From assembly GCA_938028625.1 (NCBI GenBank), contig CALIZB010000035.1, forward strand, positions 1 to 62,115: a DNA stretch of 62,115 nucleotides. Direction: 5' to 3'. Below are positions 44,101 to 52,110 of this stretch, piece after piece. The stretch's first letter is position 1; each line of letters begins with the position of its first letter. The position numbers and the translations under genes are program-made. This DNA comes from an uncultured Bacteroidia bacterium (lineage in GTDB: Bacteria; Bacteroidota; Bacteroidia; JANWVE01). Under the pieces are notes generated by a model, which was given only the letters and a program-made list of their open reading frames with translations, was not told the origin of the DNA and searched no databases.

Positions 44101-45480
44101 ATGGCAAATGCGTTTAAGAAAGAAATCCGTTTGTATGACGCCGTAATGCTGGTAGCAGGCACTATGATAGGTTCAGGAATTTATTTGGTTACAGCAGACA
44201 TAGCACGTAATGTACAAAGTGCAGGATATATGTTGTTAGTTTGGGTCATATCGGGGGTTATTACCTTATTTGGCGCATTAAGTTACGGAGAACTCACCAG
44301 CATGATGCCCAAAGCAGGCGGACAGTACGTATTTTTACAGCGTTCGTACAACAACATGGTGGCTTTTTTGTATGGTTGGACGCTTTTTATGGTTATTCAG
44401 ACAGGAACAATAGCCGCCGTAGGCATAGGGTTTGCTAAATTCACAGGAGTTTTTATTCCTGTATTATCAGAAAGTTTTTTAGAAATAGGTGTATTCAAAC
44501 TCACTTATCAGCAGTTTTTGGCTGTATTTACGATATTTTTGCTCACATATATGAACACGCGCGGGGTAAAATATGGCAAGTATATACAAAATTTGTTTGG
44601 GAGTACAAAAATCATTGCGCTGATAGTGCTGGTATTAGCAGGCTTTTTTATGATGAATAGTGAGGTAATCAAGCAAAATTTTACTCATGCATGGCAATTT
44701 AATTCCACCACACAAAATAATTCTTTATTAGTTGCAATAGGCATAGGTTTAGTAGGTGCTTTATTTTCTAGTGATGCATGGAATAATATCTCTTTTGCAG
44801 GAGATGAGGTAGTTAATCCACAAAAAACGATAAGAAAAAGTTTGTTTATAGGTGTGTTGTTAGTTGTGGTTTTGTATGTATTAGTGAATGTTGTGTATCT
44901 AAGCATTTTACCTATTACGGATATACAACATGCACCTGAGGACAGAGTAGCCATTGCGGTAGCCGCACAAACAGGAGGAAAGTGGTTAATTTATCTGCTT
45001 ACCATACTAATTATGATTTCTACATTCAGTTGTTTGAATGGTTGTATTTTATCAGGGGCAAGAGTATATTATCAGATGGCAAAAGATGGACTATTTTTTA
45101 GACAAGTAGGCAAACTTAATGTACATGGTGTTCCTGCAAAATCCTTATGGTATCAGGGTGTATGGGCGAGTGTACTTTGTTTTTCAGGTACATACAGCAA
45201 TTTGCTGAACTATGTTATGTTTGCTGTGATTGTATTTTATATTCTGACCATTGCGGGGCTTTTTATTTTGCGCAAAAAAGAACCTGATGCAGAAAGACCC
45301 TACAAAACTCCTGGTTATCCTGTTATTCCTGCTTTGTACATTGTTTTTACCACAATATTTATTATTTTGCTGTTAATGAGCAGTTCTGAATATGCCGCAG
45401 GTAGTTTAGTTATTGTATGTGCAGGTATTCCTGCGTATTATGGGTTTAAGAAAATGAGTTTTAAGAGCAATAAAACATAG
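44101..45480 (+). CDS. APC-family amino acid permease
   Basis: A 459-residue transporter with twelve predicted helices. It begins IRLYDAVMLVAGTMIGSGIYLV, the TM1 signature of the amino acid-polyamine-organocation superfamily (GSGIF), then GALSYGELTSMMPKAGGQYVFLQRSY in TM2-3, and SDAWNNISFAGDEVVNPQKTIRKS in TM6-7. The form resembles the LAT or cationic amino acid branch. Substrate not assigned. It probably forms a single-gene unit. Confidence 0.9.
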   Translation: MANAFKKEIRLYDAVMLVAGTMIGSGIYLVTADIARNVQSAGYMLLVWVISGVITLFGALSYGELTSMMPKAGGQYVFLQRSYNNMVAFLYGWTLFMVIQTGTIAAVGIGFAKFTGVFIPVLSESFLEIGVFKLTYQQFLAVFTIFLLTYMNTRGVKYGKYIQNLFGSTKIIALIVLVLAGFFMMNSEVIKQNFTHAWQFNSTTQNNSLLVAIGIGLVGALFSSDAWNNISFAGDEVVNPQKTIRKSLFIGVLLVVVLYVLVNVVYLSILPITDIQHAPEDRVAIAVAAQTGGKWLIYLLTILIMISTFSCLNGCILSGARVYYQMAKDGLFFRQVGKLNVHGVPAKSLWYQGVWASVLCFSGTYSNLLNYVMFAVIVFYILTIAGLFILRKKEPDAERPYKTPGYPVIPALYIVFTTIFIILLLMSSSEYAAGSLVIVCAGIPAYYGFKKMSFKSNKT

Positions 45481-45558
45481 TATTTTTTTGAAACACTTAA
45501 AAATCAAGCACGTAGAACAGTAAAAATTGTTTTTAGTTGTTTTTTTAAATAAAAAATT

Positions 45559-45588
45559 TTGTAGATTACAAAATGACTATTACTTTTG
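45559..45588 (+). promoter_or_regulatory. Promoter of rpsF-ssb-rpsR-rplI
   Basis: TTG at 45559-45561, 19-base spacer, TACTTTTG at 45581-45588; the rpsF ATG lies 23 bases downstream at 45612. The longest open frame starts inside this promoter. Confidence 0.78.
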
Positions 45589-45611
45589 CAGTCCTGATTT
45601 TATTGACAAAT

Positions 45612-45965
45612 ATGCCACAGTACGAAACAACGTTTATTTTGACACCTACGCTGAGCGTGGAAGAGGCTAAAACAGCATTTGAAAAATTTTTGAATGTTGC
45701 CAAAGAAGGGGGCGCTACGATAATCCATACAGAAGAGATGGGCTTAAAAACTTTAGCCTATCCTATCAAGAAAAAAACAAGCGGATATTACTTTTATTTT
45801 GAGTTTCAGGCACCAGGTACACTCATCAGCAAGTTAGAGCGTGAATATCAGATAGACACGAATGTGTTACGTTTTTTAACGGTAACTTTAGACAAACACG
45901 CTATTGCTTTCAATATCAAAAGACGTGAGGGTGCTTTCAACCAACCTAAAACTACTACAGAGTAA
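45612..45965 (+). CDS. rpsF: 30S ribosomal protein S6
   Basis: A 117-residue S6 that binds 16S rRNA with S18. The core is YETTFILTPTLSVEEAKTAFEKF, LAYPIKKKTSGYYFYFEFQAP and LRFLTVTLDKHA. I chose the ATG at 45612 because the S6 family begins near MPQYET; the thirteen extra residues of the longer frame come from promoter sequence. First gene of an operon with ssb, rpsR and rplI. Confidence 0.96.
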   Translation: MPQYETTFILTPTLSVEEAKTAFEKFLNVAKEGGATIIHTEEMGLKTLAYPIKKKTSGYYFYFEFQAPGTLISKLEREYQIDTNVLRFLTVTLDKHAIAFNIKRREGAFNQPKTTTE

Positions 45966-46010
45966 TTATTTTATCAAAAAGCAAACATTTAACCTAAAAT
46001 ACAGATAACG

Positions 46011-46460
46011 ATGGCTGATTTAAAGATGCCCGAAATCAACAGTGTAGTTGTTGTGGGCAATTTGACAAAAGATCCTATGTTCAGAGAAACAAGTTCCGGT
46101 ACTCCTGTTGTAAACTTTACCATTGCTTCTAACCGTAAATACAAAGATGCAATGGGCAACTGGCAAGAAGACGTTTGCTATGTAGGGGTTGTAGCATGGA
46201 ACAAATTAGCAGAAAGCTGTAAAAACAACCTTAAACGCGGTTCTGCTGTACTTATAGACGGGGAACTGCAAAGCCGCAGTTGGAAAACAGAAGAAGGACA
46301 CAACCGCAGCGTTGTGGAAATCAAAGCAAGAAGAATTCAGTTCCTGAATAAAAATTATAAGAAACAGAGTAATGACAACAATCACTTTATTGCAGAAGAA
46401 GATGAAGACAGCTACATGGAAGACCCTAAATTCTTAAACGAAAACATGAATCACGAATAG
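46011..46460 (+). CDS. ssb: Single-stranded DNA-binding protein
   Basis: A 149-residue OB-fold SSB. The core NSVVVVGNLTKDPMFRETSSGTPVVNFTIASNRKY, WQEDVCYVGVVAWNKLAESCKNNLKRG and LIDGELQSRSWKTEEGHNRSVVEIKARRIQFL are typical. It covers single-stranded DNA in replication and repair. The C-terminus is acidic (AEEDEDSYMEDPKFLNENMNHE-like) but lacks the usual DDDIPF tip that recruits partner proteins. Another ssb may exist elsewhere. Placed between rpsF and rpsR. Confidence 0.92.
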   Translation: MADLKMPEINSVVVVGNLTKDPMFRETSSGTPVVNFTIASNRKYKDAMGNWQEDVCYVGVVAWNKLAESCKNNLKRGSAVLIDGELQSRSWKTEEGHNRSVVEIKARRIQFLNKNYKKQSNDNNHFIAEEDEDSYMEDPKFLNENMNHE

Positions 46461-46482
46461 AGATTAAAATATAGTTAATCGT

Positions 46483-46767
46483 ATGAAAAAACAAATCATA
46501 GGGCAGGAAGCGCCACAGTTGATACAGCCCCCTGCCACCATAGGTACAGAGGTTAAAAAGAAGTACTGTCGTTTCAAAAAATCAGGCATCAAGCATATAG
46601 ATTACAGAGATGTAAACTTTTTGATGAAGTTTTTGAACGAACAAGGCAAAATTTTACCTCGCCGTATCACTGGTACCAGCTTAAAATTTCAACGTAAAAT
46701 CGCTATCGCCGTAAAGCGCGCAAGGCATTTAGCCATTTTACCTTATGTTGCAGACGGATTAAAATAG
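46483..46767 (+). CDS. rpsR: 30S ribosomal protein S18
   Basis: A 94-residue S18. The family core [64 protein letters not shown] is present, after an N-terminal extension of about 25 residues. It pairs with S6 on the small subunit platform. Twenty-two bases after ssb and twelve before rplI. Confidence 0.97.
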   Translation: MKKQIIGQEAPQLIQPPATIGTEVKKKYCRFKKSGIKHIDYRDVNFLMKFLNEQGKILPRRITGTSLKFQRKIAIAVKRARHLAILPYVADGLK

Positions 46768-46779
46768 GAGGAAAGCATT

Positions 46780-47232
46780 ATGGAAATTATCTTAAAACAA
46801 GACATTAAAGGATTAGGTCTGAAAGATGACATTATTAAAGTAAAAGATGGTTATGCCAATAACTTTCTTATCCCCAGAGGCATGGCAGTTCCTGCTACAG
46901 CTTCAAACAAAAAAGTTCTGGCAGAAAACCTCAGACAAATTGCCTTAAAACAGGAAAAAATTAAAGCCATAGCACAAGAAAAAGCTAGTAAATTAGAAGG
47001 TGTTTCTGTCCAGATTGTTGCTTTAACTGGTGAGGACGGCAGAATATTTGGTTCTGTAACTACCAACCAGATTGCAGAAGCCCTAAAAAACAAAGGGATT
47101 GAAGTGGACAGAAGACGCATCATCATTGATGATGAGATTAAATTTATTGGCACTTATACAGCTACCATTAACTTGCACCGTGAAATCAAAGTGAAAATAG
47201 GTCTGGAAATTGTGAAAAAAGACAAAGAGTAA
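46780..47232 (+). CDS. rplI: 50S ribosomal protein L9
   Basis: A 150-residue L9 with the two-domain dumbbell: N-terminal MEIILKQDIKGLGLKDDIIKVKDGYANNFLIPRGMAVPAT and a long connecting helix, then the C-terminal rRNA domain (GSVTTNQIAEALKNKGIEVDRRRIII). A clear AGGAGG lies nine bases before the start, a rare strong Shine-Dalgarno in this window. Last gene of the S6 operon; a terminator follows. Confidence 0.97.
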   Translation: MEIILKQDIKGLGLKDDIIKVKDGYANNFLIPRGMAVPATASNKKVLAENLRQIALKQEKIKAIAQEKASKLEGVSVQIVALTGEDGRIFGSVTTNQIAEALKNKGIEVDRRRIIIDDEIKFIGTYTATINLHREIKVKIGLEIVKKDKE

Positions 47233-47257
47233 ACTCTGTAACTTTTTTAGCTCATAA

Positions 47258-47299
47258 TGAAAAAACACCTGCCATAAAAACTGTGCAGGCGTTTTTTTT
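47258..47299. terminator. Bidirectional terminator between rplI and wecB
   Basis: Nine-base arms AACACCTGC/GCAGGCGTT (one A-C mismatch on plus, a G-U pair on minus) with a 12-base loop. Plus side is followed by TTTTTTTT; minus side by TTTTTCATT. Serves both convergent genes. Confidence 0.82.
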
Positions 47300-47309
47300 A
47301 TCTCTGCTG

Positions 47310-48455
47310 TTACAACAGTGCCTCAATTTCGGAGAGCATAAACTCGCCCGCCTTTCCGTTGCCGTACAGGGGTTTGTATTCTTGCTTTACTTCATTTCTG
47401 AGTGTATTAAAGAGTGAAACAATCTTTTCTGTATCCGTATCCGCAATGTGCGCATAACCGTTTTCCACAAGTTCTACCCATTCGGTTTCGGGGCGGAGAA
47501 TAATACAGGATTTTTTCCAGAAATAACTTTCCTTTTGCACTCCTCCGCTGTCTGTAAGTACTAATCTGCAATATTTTTCCAACAGGTTCATTTCCAAAAA
47601 AGACACGGGCGGAATAAGATGTAAGTTTGTTTGTTTAAGTTTGAGTTTCCATTCTGCACTTAAAAGTTCTTCAATTTTCTTGGCAGTGCGCGGGTGTACG
47701 GGAAAGATGACTGGAGTACTCTCCGCAATAGTAAGCAGGGCTTTGAGAATGGCTGTTAGCTTTTCGAGGTTATCTGTATTTTGATTTCTGTGTACCGTGC
47801 AAAGCACATAATCCATTTCTTTTATAGGCAGATTAGCTATGGTTTGGTATTTTTTTTCAGCTATTTCTCCAAAGTACAACGTATTGTCATACATAATATC
47901 CCCACTATGTATAACTTTTGGATTATTGATATGATAAGGCGCTAGATTATTAAGTTTAAAGCCCTCTTGAACAAGATTTTTGATTGCTTGCTCCGTAGGA
48001 CAAAACAATAATGTACTCACATGGTCAGTGTGAATGCGGTTAATTTCTTCGGGCATAGTTTTGTTAAAAGAACGCAGTCCTGCTTCTATATGAAATACAG
48101 GAACACCAAGTTTAGATGCCGCAATAGCTCCTGCAAGGGTAGAATTGGTATCTCCGTATAAAACAATTCCGTCAAAAGTTGTTTCTAAAAGGACTTTTTC
48201 TATGCCTTCTATCATCATAGCGGTTTGTTTGCCATGTGAAGCACTGCCTACATTCAGATTTATATCAGGTGTGGGAATGCCGAGTTCCTCAAAAAAAACA
48301 GCGCTCATATTCGTATCATAATGCTGTCCTGTATGTAAAATAACTTCCTGTATTCTGTCAGAATAGCTTTTTAATATAGCTCTGCTTAACCCTGCCGCCT
48401 TAATAATCTGCGGTCTTGCCCCAATAACCGTAAGTAACTTTATTTTATTTTTCAC
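47310..48455 (-). CDS. wecB: UDP-N-acetylglucosamine 2-epimerase (non-hydrolysing)
   Basis: A 381-residue GT-B-like enzyme that interconverts UDP-GlcNAc and UDP-ManNAc for surface glycan synthesis. Motifs: VIGARPQIIKAAGLSRAI at the start, HTGQHYDTNMSAVFFEELGIPTPDINLNVGS, YGDTNSTLAGAIAASKLGVPVFHIEAGLRSFNKTMPEEINR and LTDSGGVQKESYFWKKSCIILRPETEWVELV. All key residues are present. The start codon is GTG (48453-48455), four bases after the -7 element. It is a single-gene unit. Confidence 0.95.
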   Translation of the reverse strand: MKNKIKLLTVIGARPQIIKAAGLSRAILKSYSDRIQEVILHTGQHYDTNMSAVFFEELGIPTPDINLNVGSASHGKQTAMMIEGIEKVLLETTFDGIVLYGDTNSTLAGAIAASKLGVPVFHIEAGLRSFNKTMPEEINRIHTDHVSTLLFCPTEQAIKNLVQEGFKLNNLAPYHINNPKVIHSGDIMYDNTLYFGEIAEKKYQTIANLPIKEMDYVLCTVHRNQNTDNLEKLTAILKALLTIAESTPVIFPVHPRTAKKIEELLSAEWKLKLKQTNLHLIPPVSFLEMNLLEKYCRLVLTDSGGVQKESYFWKKSCIILRPETEWVELVENGYAHIADTDTEKIVSLFNTLRNEVKQEYKPLYGNGKAGEFMLSEIEALL

Positions 48456-48459
48456 ACTG

Positions 48460-48490
48460 CAAAAATACGTTTAGAAAAAAGAATTACCAA
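48460..48490 (-). promoter_or_regulatory. Promoter of wecB
   Basis: Minus strand: TTG at 48488-48490, 20-base spacer, TATTTTTG at 48460-48467, then four bases to the GTG start. Near-leaderless geometry with a non-ATG start. Confidence 0.72.
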
Positions 48491-48615
48491 TTCTGGCAGG
48501 TTGATATGCTTTTCAAAATTTTTATTCCTCATAATCAGTATGTTACAATGTTAAGTAAAAAATATTACGACTTTCATTTTGATTTGCAGAAAAAATATAT
48601 TATTTTCGTACTATT

Positions 48616-49326
48616 ATGAAATGGGTAGTTATTGTGTTAGTTTTATGGATAAATATAATGGTTTTATATGCACAAAGTCCGCAGTCATATACCAAAAATG
48701 AGGATTATGAATACAGTTCTATACAAGAAGCCTTAAAAAACCCGAATGAAGTATACAGGCTTACCCTAAAAAATGAAAGACTAACCACCTTTCCTTCTGA
48801 GATATTTCAATTCAGAAATTTGAGATACCTAAATTTAAGCTACAATGAAATTAAGGAAATTCCCGTAGAAATATATAAACTCAGCCAATTAGAAGTATTG
48901 ATACTAGACCACAATTTTATTCAAACTATTCCGCATACCATAGGAACTTTACAAAAACTAACCGAATTAAACCTTATAAGAAATGCTATTAGTTCAATTC
49001 CTGTGGAAATAGGATTGCTTACACAGCTAAACACACTTTGTTTGGAAGAAAATTTTATCCGAAAAATACCTGCGGAGATAGGCAATCTCAAACAGCTACG
49101 TTATTTAGGATTAAGTGAAAATGAAATTACTTTGCTTCCCGAAAGCGTACAGGGACTAACCGCACTAGAAGTACTCACATTAAGCAGTAATCACATCAAA
49201 GCCCTACCCCCTTGTATCAAAGAGATGAAACACATCAAAGAACTGTATATCAGGCAAAATCATATTCCTGACTTTGAAAAAAAAGTCATAAAAAAATCTT
49301 TATCTCAAACGATTTGCTATCTTTGA
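48616..49326 (+). CDS. Leucine-rich repeat exported protein
   Basis: A 236-residue protein with a signal peptide (ending near LYAQS) and about seven LRR units of 22-23 residues from residue 50 on, following the pattern LxxLxLxxNxIxxIPxEIxxLxxL (for instance LEVLILDHNFIQTIPHTIG and LRYLGLSENEITLLPES). Such proteins form a curved binding surface. No catalytic domain. The gene is followed after three bases by the M61-like gene, so they share an operon; binding partner unknown. Confidence 0.9.
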   Translation: MKWVVIVLVLWINIMVLYAQSPQSYTKNEDYEYSSIQEALKNPNEVYRLTLKNERLTTFPSEIFQFRNLRYLNLSYNEIKEIPVEIYKLSQLEVLILDHNFIQTIPHTIGTLQKLTELNLIRNAISSIPVEIGLLTQLNTLCLEENFIRKIPAEIGNLKQLRYLGLSENEITLLPESVQGLTALEVLTLSSNHIKALPPCIKEMKHIKELYIRQNHIPDFEKKVIKKSLSQTICYL

Positions 49327-49329
49327 GTT

Positions 49330-50883
49330 ATGAAAAACCGTTTTGTACTGGTATGCACTTTTGTAATTTTCTGGACACAGATTTTTGCGCAGCAGGTGTA
49401 TCTGTATGAAGTAAATGTATCCAAAATAGAACATGACCAGTTAAGAATTATTCTTCACTGTCCTAAAATCAGTCAGAAACAGATTCATTTTTATTTTCCT
49501 GCCTATATCCCGAACAATTATGCGGCAGTTAACTACGGCAGGTTTGTATCTAAATTTTCTGTCAAAAATGCCAAAGGACAGTATCTAAATTTTACACAAA
49601 AAGATATGAACACGTATTTTATTCCTAACGCACAAGATATTCGCACCATAGAATATATCATAGATGATACTTGGGACTTTGTAGAGGATAAAAACTATGT
49701 ATTTGGCACATCAGGTACCAATATAGAACAGGACTGTATACTGCTCAATGCAGGCGGCGTATTCGGATACTTTGAAAATTATCAGAACATTCCTTTTCAT
49801 ATCAAAATCACACACGATAATCATTGGTATACGCATTCTTCCCTGTTTATTCAAGAAAAAAAAGAACATCACACTGTTTTTCTTGCTTCCAACTACAACC
49901 GTCTGGTAGATAATCCTATTATTGCCACCAAAAAACAAGACACTTTGCTGGTAAAAAAAGACAAAATGGAGTGTGCGGTTTCTGTATATGCGTCTTTTAA
50001 CTATTCCAAAGACAGTATCCGTGCTATTGTAAGCAGAGCTTTGAGTAATGTACAGAACTATCTGCAATATCCTATCAGCAAACAGTATCACCTTATTTTG
50101 TACCTTCGCAAAAAAGATGAACAAAACAAGCATCTCAGAGATATAGGGGCTTTTGGTTCTACGGAACATACTAATTGTTCTGTTATTCATATTCCTGAGG
50201 ATATTGAAGACTACCACCCCCTAAAAACCCCTTATCTCAAACGAATGGAACAGCTTTTAGCCTATAATTTTATCTATGCCACCTTCAATACCAATTTACC
50301 CAGTGCTTACTACGCAGATTTTAACTTTCAAAAACCCATATCTACGGCGCATAATTGGTTTTATACAAGTTTTCCGCATTATATTTCACTTTTGATGAGT
50401 AATTATAGCAATTTGGATAAACTTTGCTCTTGGATGAGTAAAAAAGCCTCTCTTGCAAAAACCTATCCCGAAGGCGTACCACTGAATAATTTAAGTTTAC
50501 ACATCACAGATTATCCTAATCCCTATGATATGTTCAATTATTTTTTTGATTATGGAGTTTTACTTATGTTTTGTTTAGATGTAGAGATTATTACCCAAAG
50601 CAAAGGCGAAAAAAATCTCTTGGAAGTTATCAAATCTTTGAATAAAAAATTTGATAAAGAACGCCCCTTCAACGAAAACGAACTTATTCCTGCTATTGCA
50701 GAACAAAGTTACCCTGAAATTAGTAAGTTTTTTGAACTTTATTTTGAAAAAGCTAATAAGCCCGACTATGCCAAATACGCCCATCAGGTAGGATTAAAGT
50801 ATGAAGAAGGAATTTTTATCCCATTAGATACTCAAAACGCACAACAAAAACAATATCTTAAAAAATGGTTACATATTCCTTAA
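49330..50883 (+). CDS. M61 peptidase-like secreted protein without zinc motif
   Basis: A 517-residue exported protein. After the signal peptide comes a beta-sandwich N-domain resembling the M61 glycyl aminopeptidase family (VNVSKIEHDQLRIILHC, FYFPAYIPNNYAAVNYGRFVSKFSV). The C-terminal helical part also fits (FFDYGVLLMFCLDVEIITQSKGEKNLLEVIKSLNKKF and FFELYFEKANKPDYAKYAHQVGL). At the position where M61 enzymes have HEXXH the sequence reads LLAYNFIYATFN, so there is no zinc-binding site. Probably a binding or scaffold protein. Operon with the LRR gene and the next small gene. Confidence 0.75.
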   Translation: MKNRFVLVCTFVIFWTQIFAQQVYLYEVNVSKIEHDQLRIILHCPKISQKQIHFYFPAYIPNNYAAVNYGRFVSKFSVKNAKGQYLNFTQKDMNTYFIPNAQDIRTIEYIIDDTWDFVEDKNYVFGTSGTNIEQDCILLNAGGVFGYFENYQNIPFHIKITHDNHWYTHSSLFIQEKKEHHTVFLASNYNRLVDNPIIATKKQDTLLVKKDKMECAVSVYASFNYSKDSIRAIVSRALSNVQNYLQYPISKQYHLILYLRKKDEQNKHLRDIGAFGSTEHTNCSVIHIPEDIEDYHPLKTPYLKRMEQLLAYNFIYATFNTNLPSAYYADFNFQKPISTAHNWFYTSFPHYISLLMSNYSNLDKLCSWMSKKASLAKTYPEGVPLNNLSLHITDYPNPYDMFNYFFDYGVLLMFCLDVEIITQSKGEKNLLEVIKSLNKKFDKERPFNENELIPAIAEQSYPEISKFFELYFEKANKPDYAKYAHQVGLKYEEGIFIPLDTQNAQQKQYLKKWLHIP

Positions 50884-51404
50884 AACAATTCGCTCTTTTT
50901 TTGTGTATTTTTATGTACGCATCAGGCTACGCACAGAATGTAGAAAAGTTCCTTTATAAAAAACGAAAAAAAATGGTACAACCGATAGAAATTACTCTTT
51001 CAGAATATGCGGGACCTGTTCCACCGCCTTTGGTCTATGAAATAGATGTGCATATTTTTTTGAAAAACAAAAAAGTATGCTTGACGCACAAAGAAAAAGC
51101 TGAAAAAAAAGGTACACAATGGGGTAAAAACATTGATGATTGCCTTATACTTTCTGAAAGTCAGGTAAAAACTCTTGCACAAGCACTGTTAGACGCAGAT
51201 TTTCCCAAATGGCAGGACAAGCGTTTTACAGAAAAAGAACATACCGCTGTAGGATTAAGTTTTAACTACCTTACTGTCCATTGGGGAGATAAAAAAATAA
51301 CTTTTGAGTATTTTCTCAAAGATTTAGAGAACGAAAACTACATTAAACAAAAAACTTTTATTGCTTTTATCAAAGGGTTTTATGCTTCACTACAAAATAA
51401 ATAA
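50865..51404 (+). CDS. Small exported protein of unknown function
   Basis: A 179-residue protein with a signal peptide (ending near SGYAQ). It contains the segment MVQPIEITLSEYAGPVPPPLVYEIDVHIF and later SFNYLTVHWGDKKITFEYF; the overall shape is a small beta-rich domain. It overlaps the M61-like gene by 19 bases, so the two are translated together. No family recognised. Likely periplasmic. Confidence 0.75.
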   Translation: MVTYSLKQFALFLCIFMYASGYAQNVEKFLYKKRKKMVQPIEITLSEYAGPVPPPLVYEIDVHIFLKNKKVCLTHKEKAEKKGTQWGKNIDDCLILSESQVKTLAQALLDADFPKWQDKRFTEKEHTAVGLSFNYLTVHWGDKKITFEYFLKDLENENYIKQKTFIAFIKGFYASLQNK

Positions 51405-51471
51405 ACTTTCAAATACTTGAAATAAACAAGATGTTTTAACTCAATAAGAAAACTATAATTTTGCATTTGAG

Positions 51472-52107
51472 ATGACAAAAATCTTTTTGCAACAAATCCA
51501 CGATTTACATGAAGCACGCTATGCTGCGGCGATGGATATAGATTTTATTGGGTTCAACTTTGACCCTGTTCTGGGTACGGTGCTTACGTTTGAAGAAGTA
51601 CTCGGTATTCAAGAGTGGATTACAGGTGTCAAGAAAGTAGCTATATTTGGTGAACAAAGTATTGAAGAGATACAAATATTTTTAAGTAAAATCCAAGTAG
51701 ATTATGTGCAGATAAACACATGGACACCTGCGTCTGAATTGACAAAACTACATGTTCCTATAATAAAAAAAATTCCGATAGTGCATGACGTCAGTTTTGA
51801 ACAGCTGAACTTTCTGGCAGAACCTTATAAGAACGTTGCAGATTACTTTCTGTTAGACGGATACAATCACAACATTACTTGGGGCAGTTTTGATAATCAG
51901 CCTTTTGAATGGAAAGTAATTGCTAAAATATGTCAGGTTTATCCTTGTTTTGTAGGTTTTAACCTTACTCCACAAACGGTTTCGGAAGTTATAGAACAAA
52001 TTAAACCTTTTGGAGTTGCGGTACATAAAGGAATACGAAATGAAGTTCAGGAATTAGATTTTGACGCTATAGAAAAGATTATTGAAATGAGAACAACAAA
52101 ACTGTAA
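51472..52107 (+). CDS. TrpF-like (phosphoribosylanthranilate isomerase-like) protein
   Basis: A 211-residue TIM-barrel protein aligned in outline with TrpF: IGFNFDP, KKVAIFG, DYVQINTW (for VQLHG), IIKKIPI, YFLLDGYN, WGSFDNQPFEW and FVGFNLTPQTVSEVI (for LAGGLxPENV), GVAVHKGIRNEVQELD. The catalytic Cys of the KICG start is replaced (KIFLQQ), while the catalytic Asp in LLD remains. There are no other trp genes in the window. The protein may have lost isomerase activity or use another residue. A TAATTTTG -7 element at 51456-51463 precedes it by eight bases. Confidence 0.75.
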   Translation: MTKIFLQQIHDLHEARYAAAMDIDFIGFNFDPVLGTVLTFEEVLGIQEWITGVKKVAIFGEQSIEEIQIFLSKIQVDYVQINTWTPASELTKLHVPIIKKIPIVHDVSFEQLNFLAEPYKNVADYFLLDGYNHNITWGSFDNQPFEWKVIAKICQVYPCFVGFNLTPQTVSEVIEQIKPFGVAVHKGIRNEVQELDFDAIEKIIEMRTTKL

Positions 52108-52110
52108 AAA

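Noticed and set aside
49711-50217. 168-codon minus-strand frame within the M61-like gene
   Set aside because: Antisense shadow; the plus-strand protein is family-supported and the antisense product has no recognisable features.
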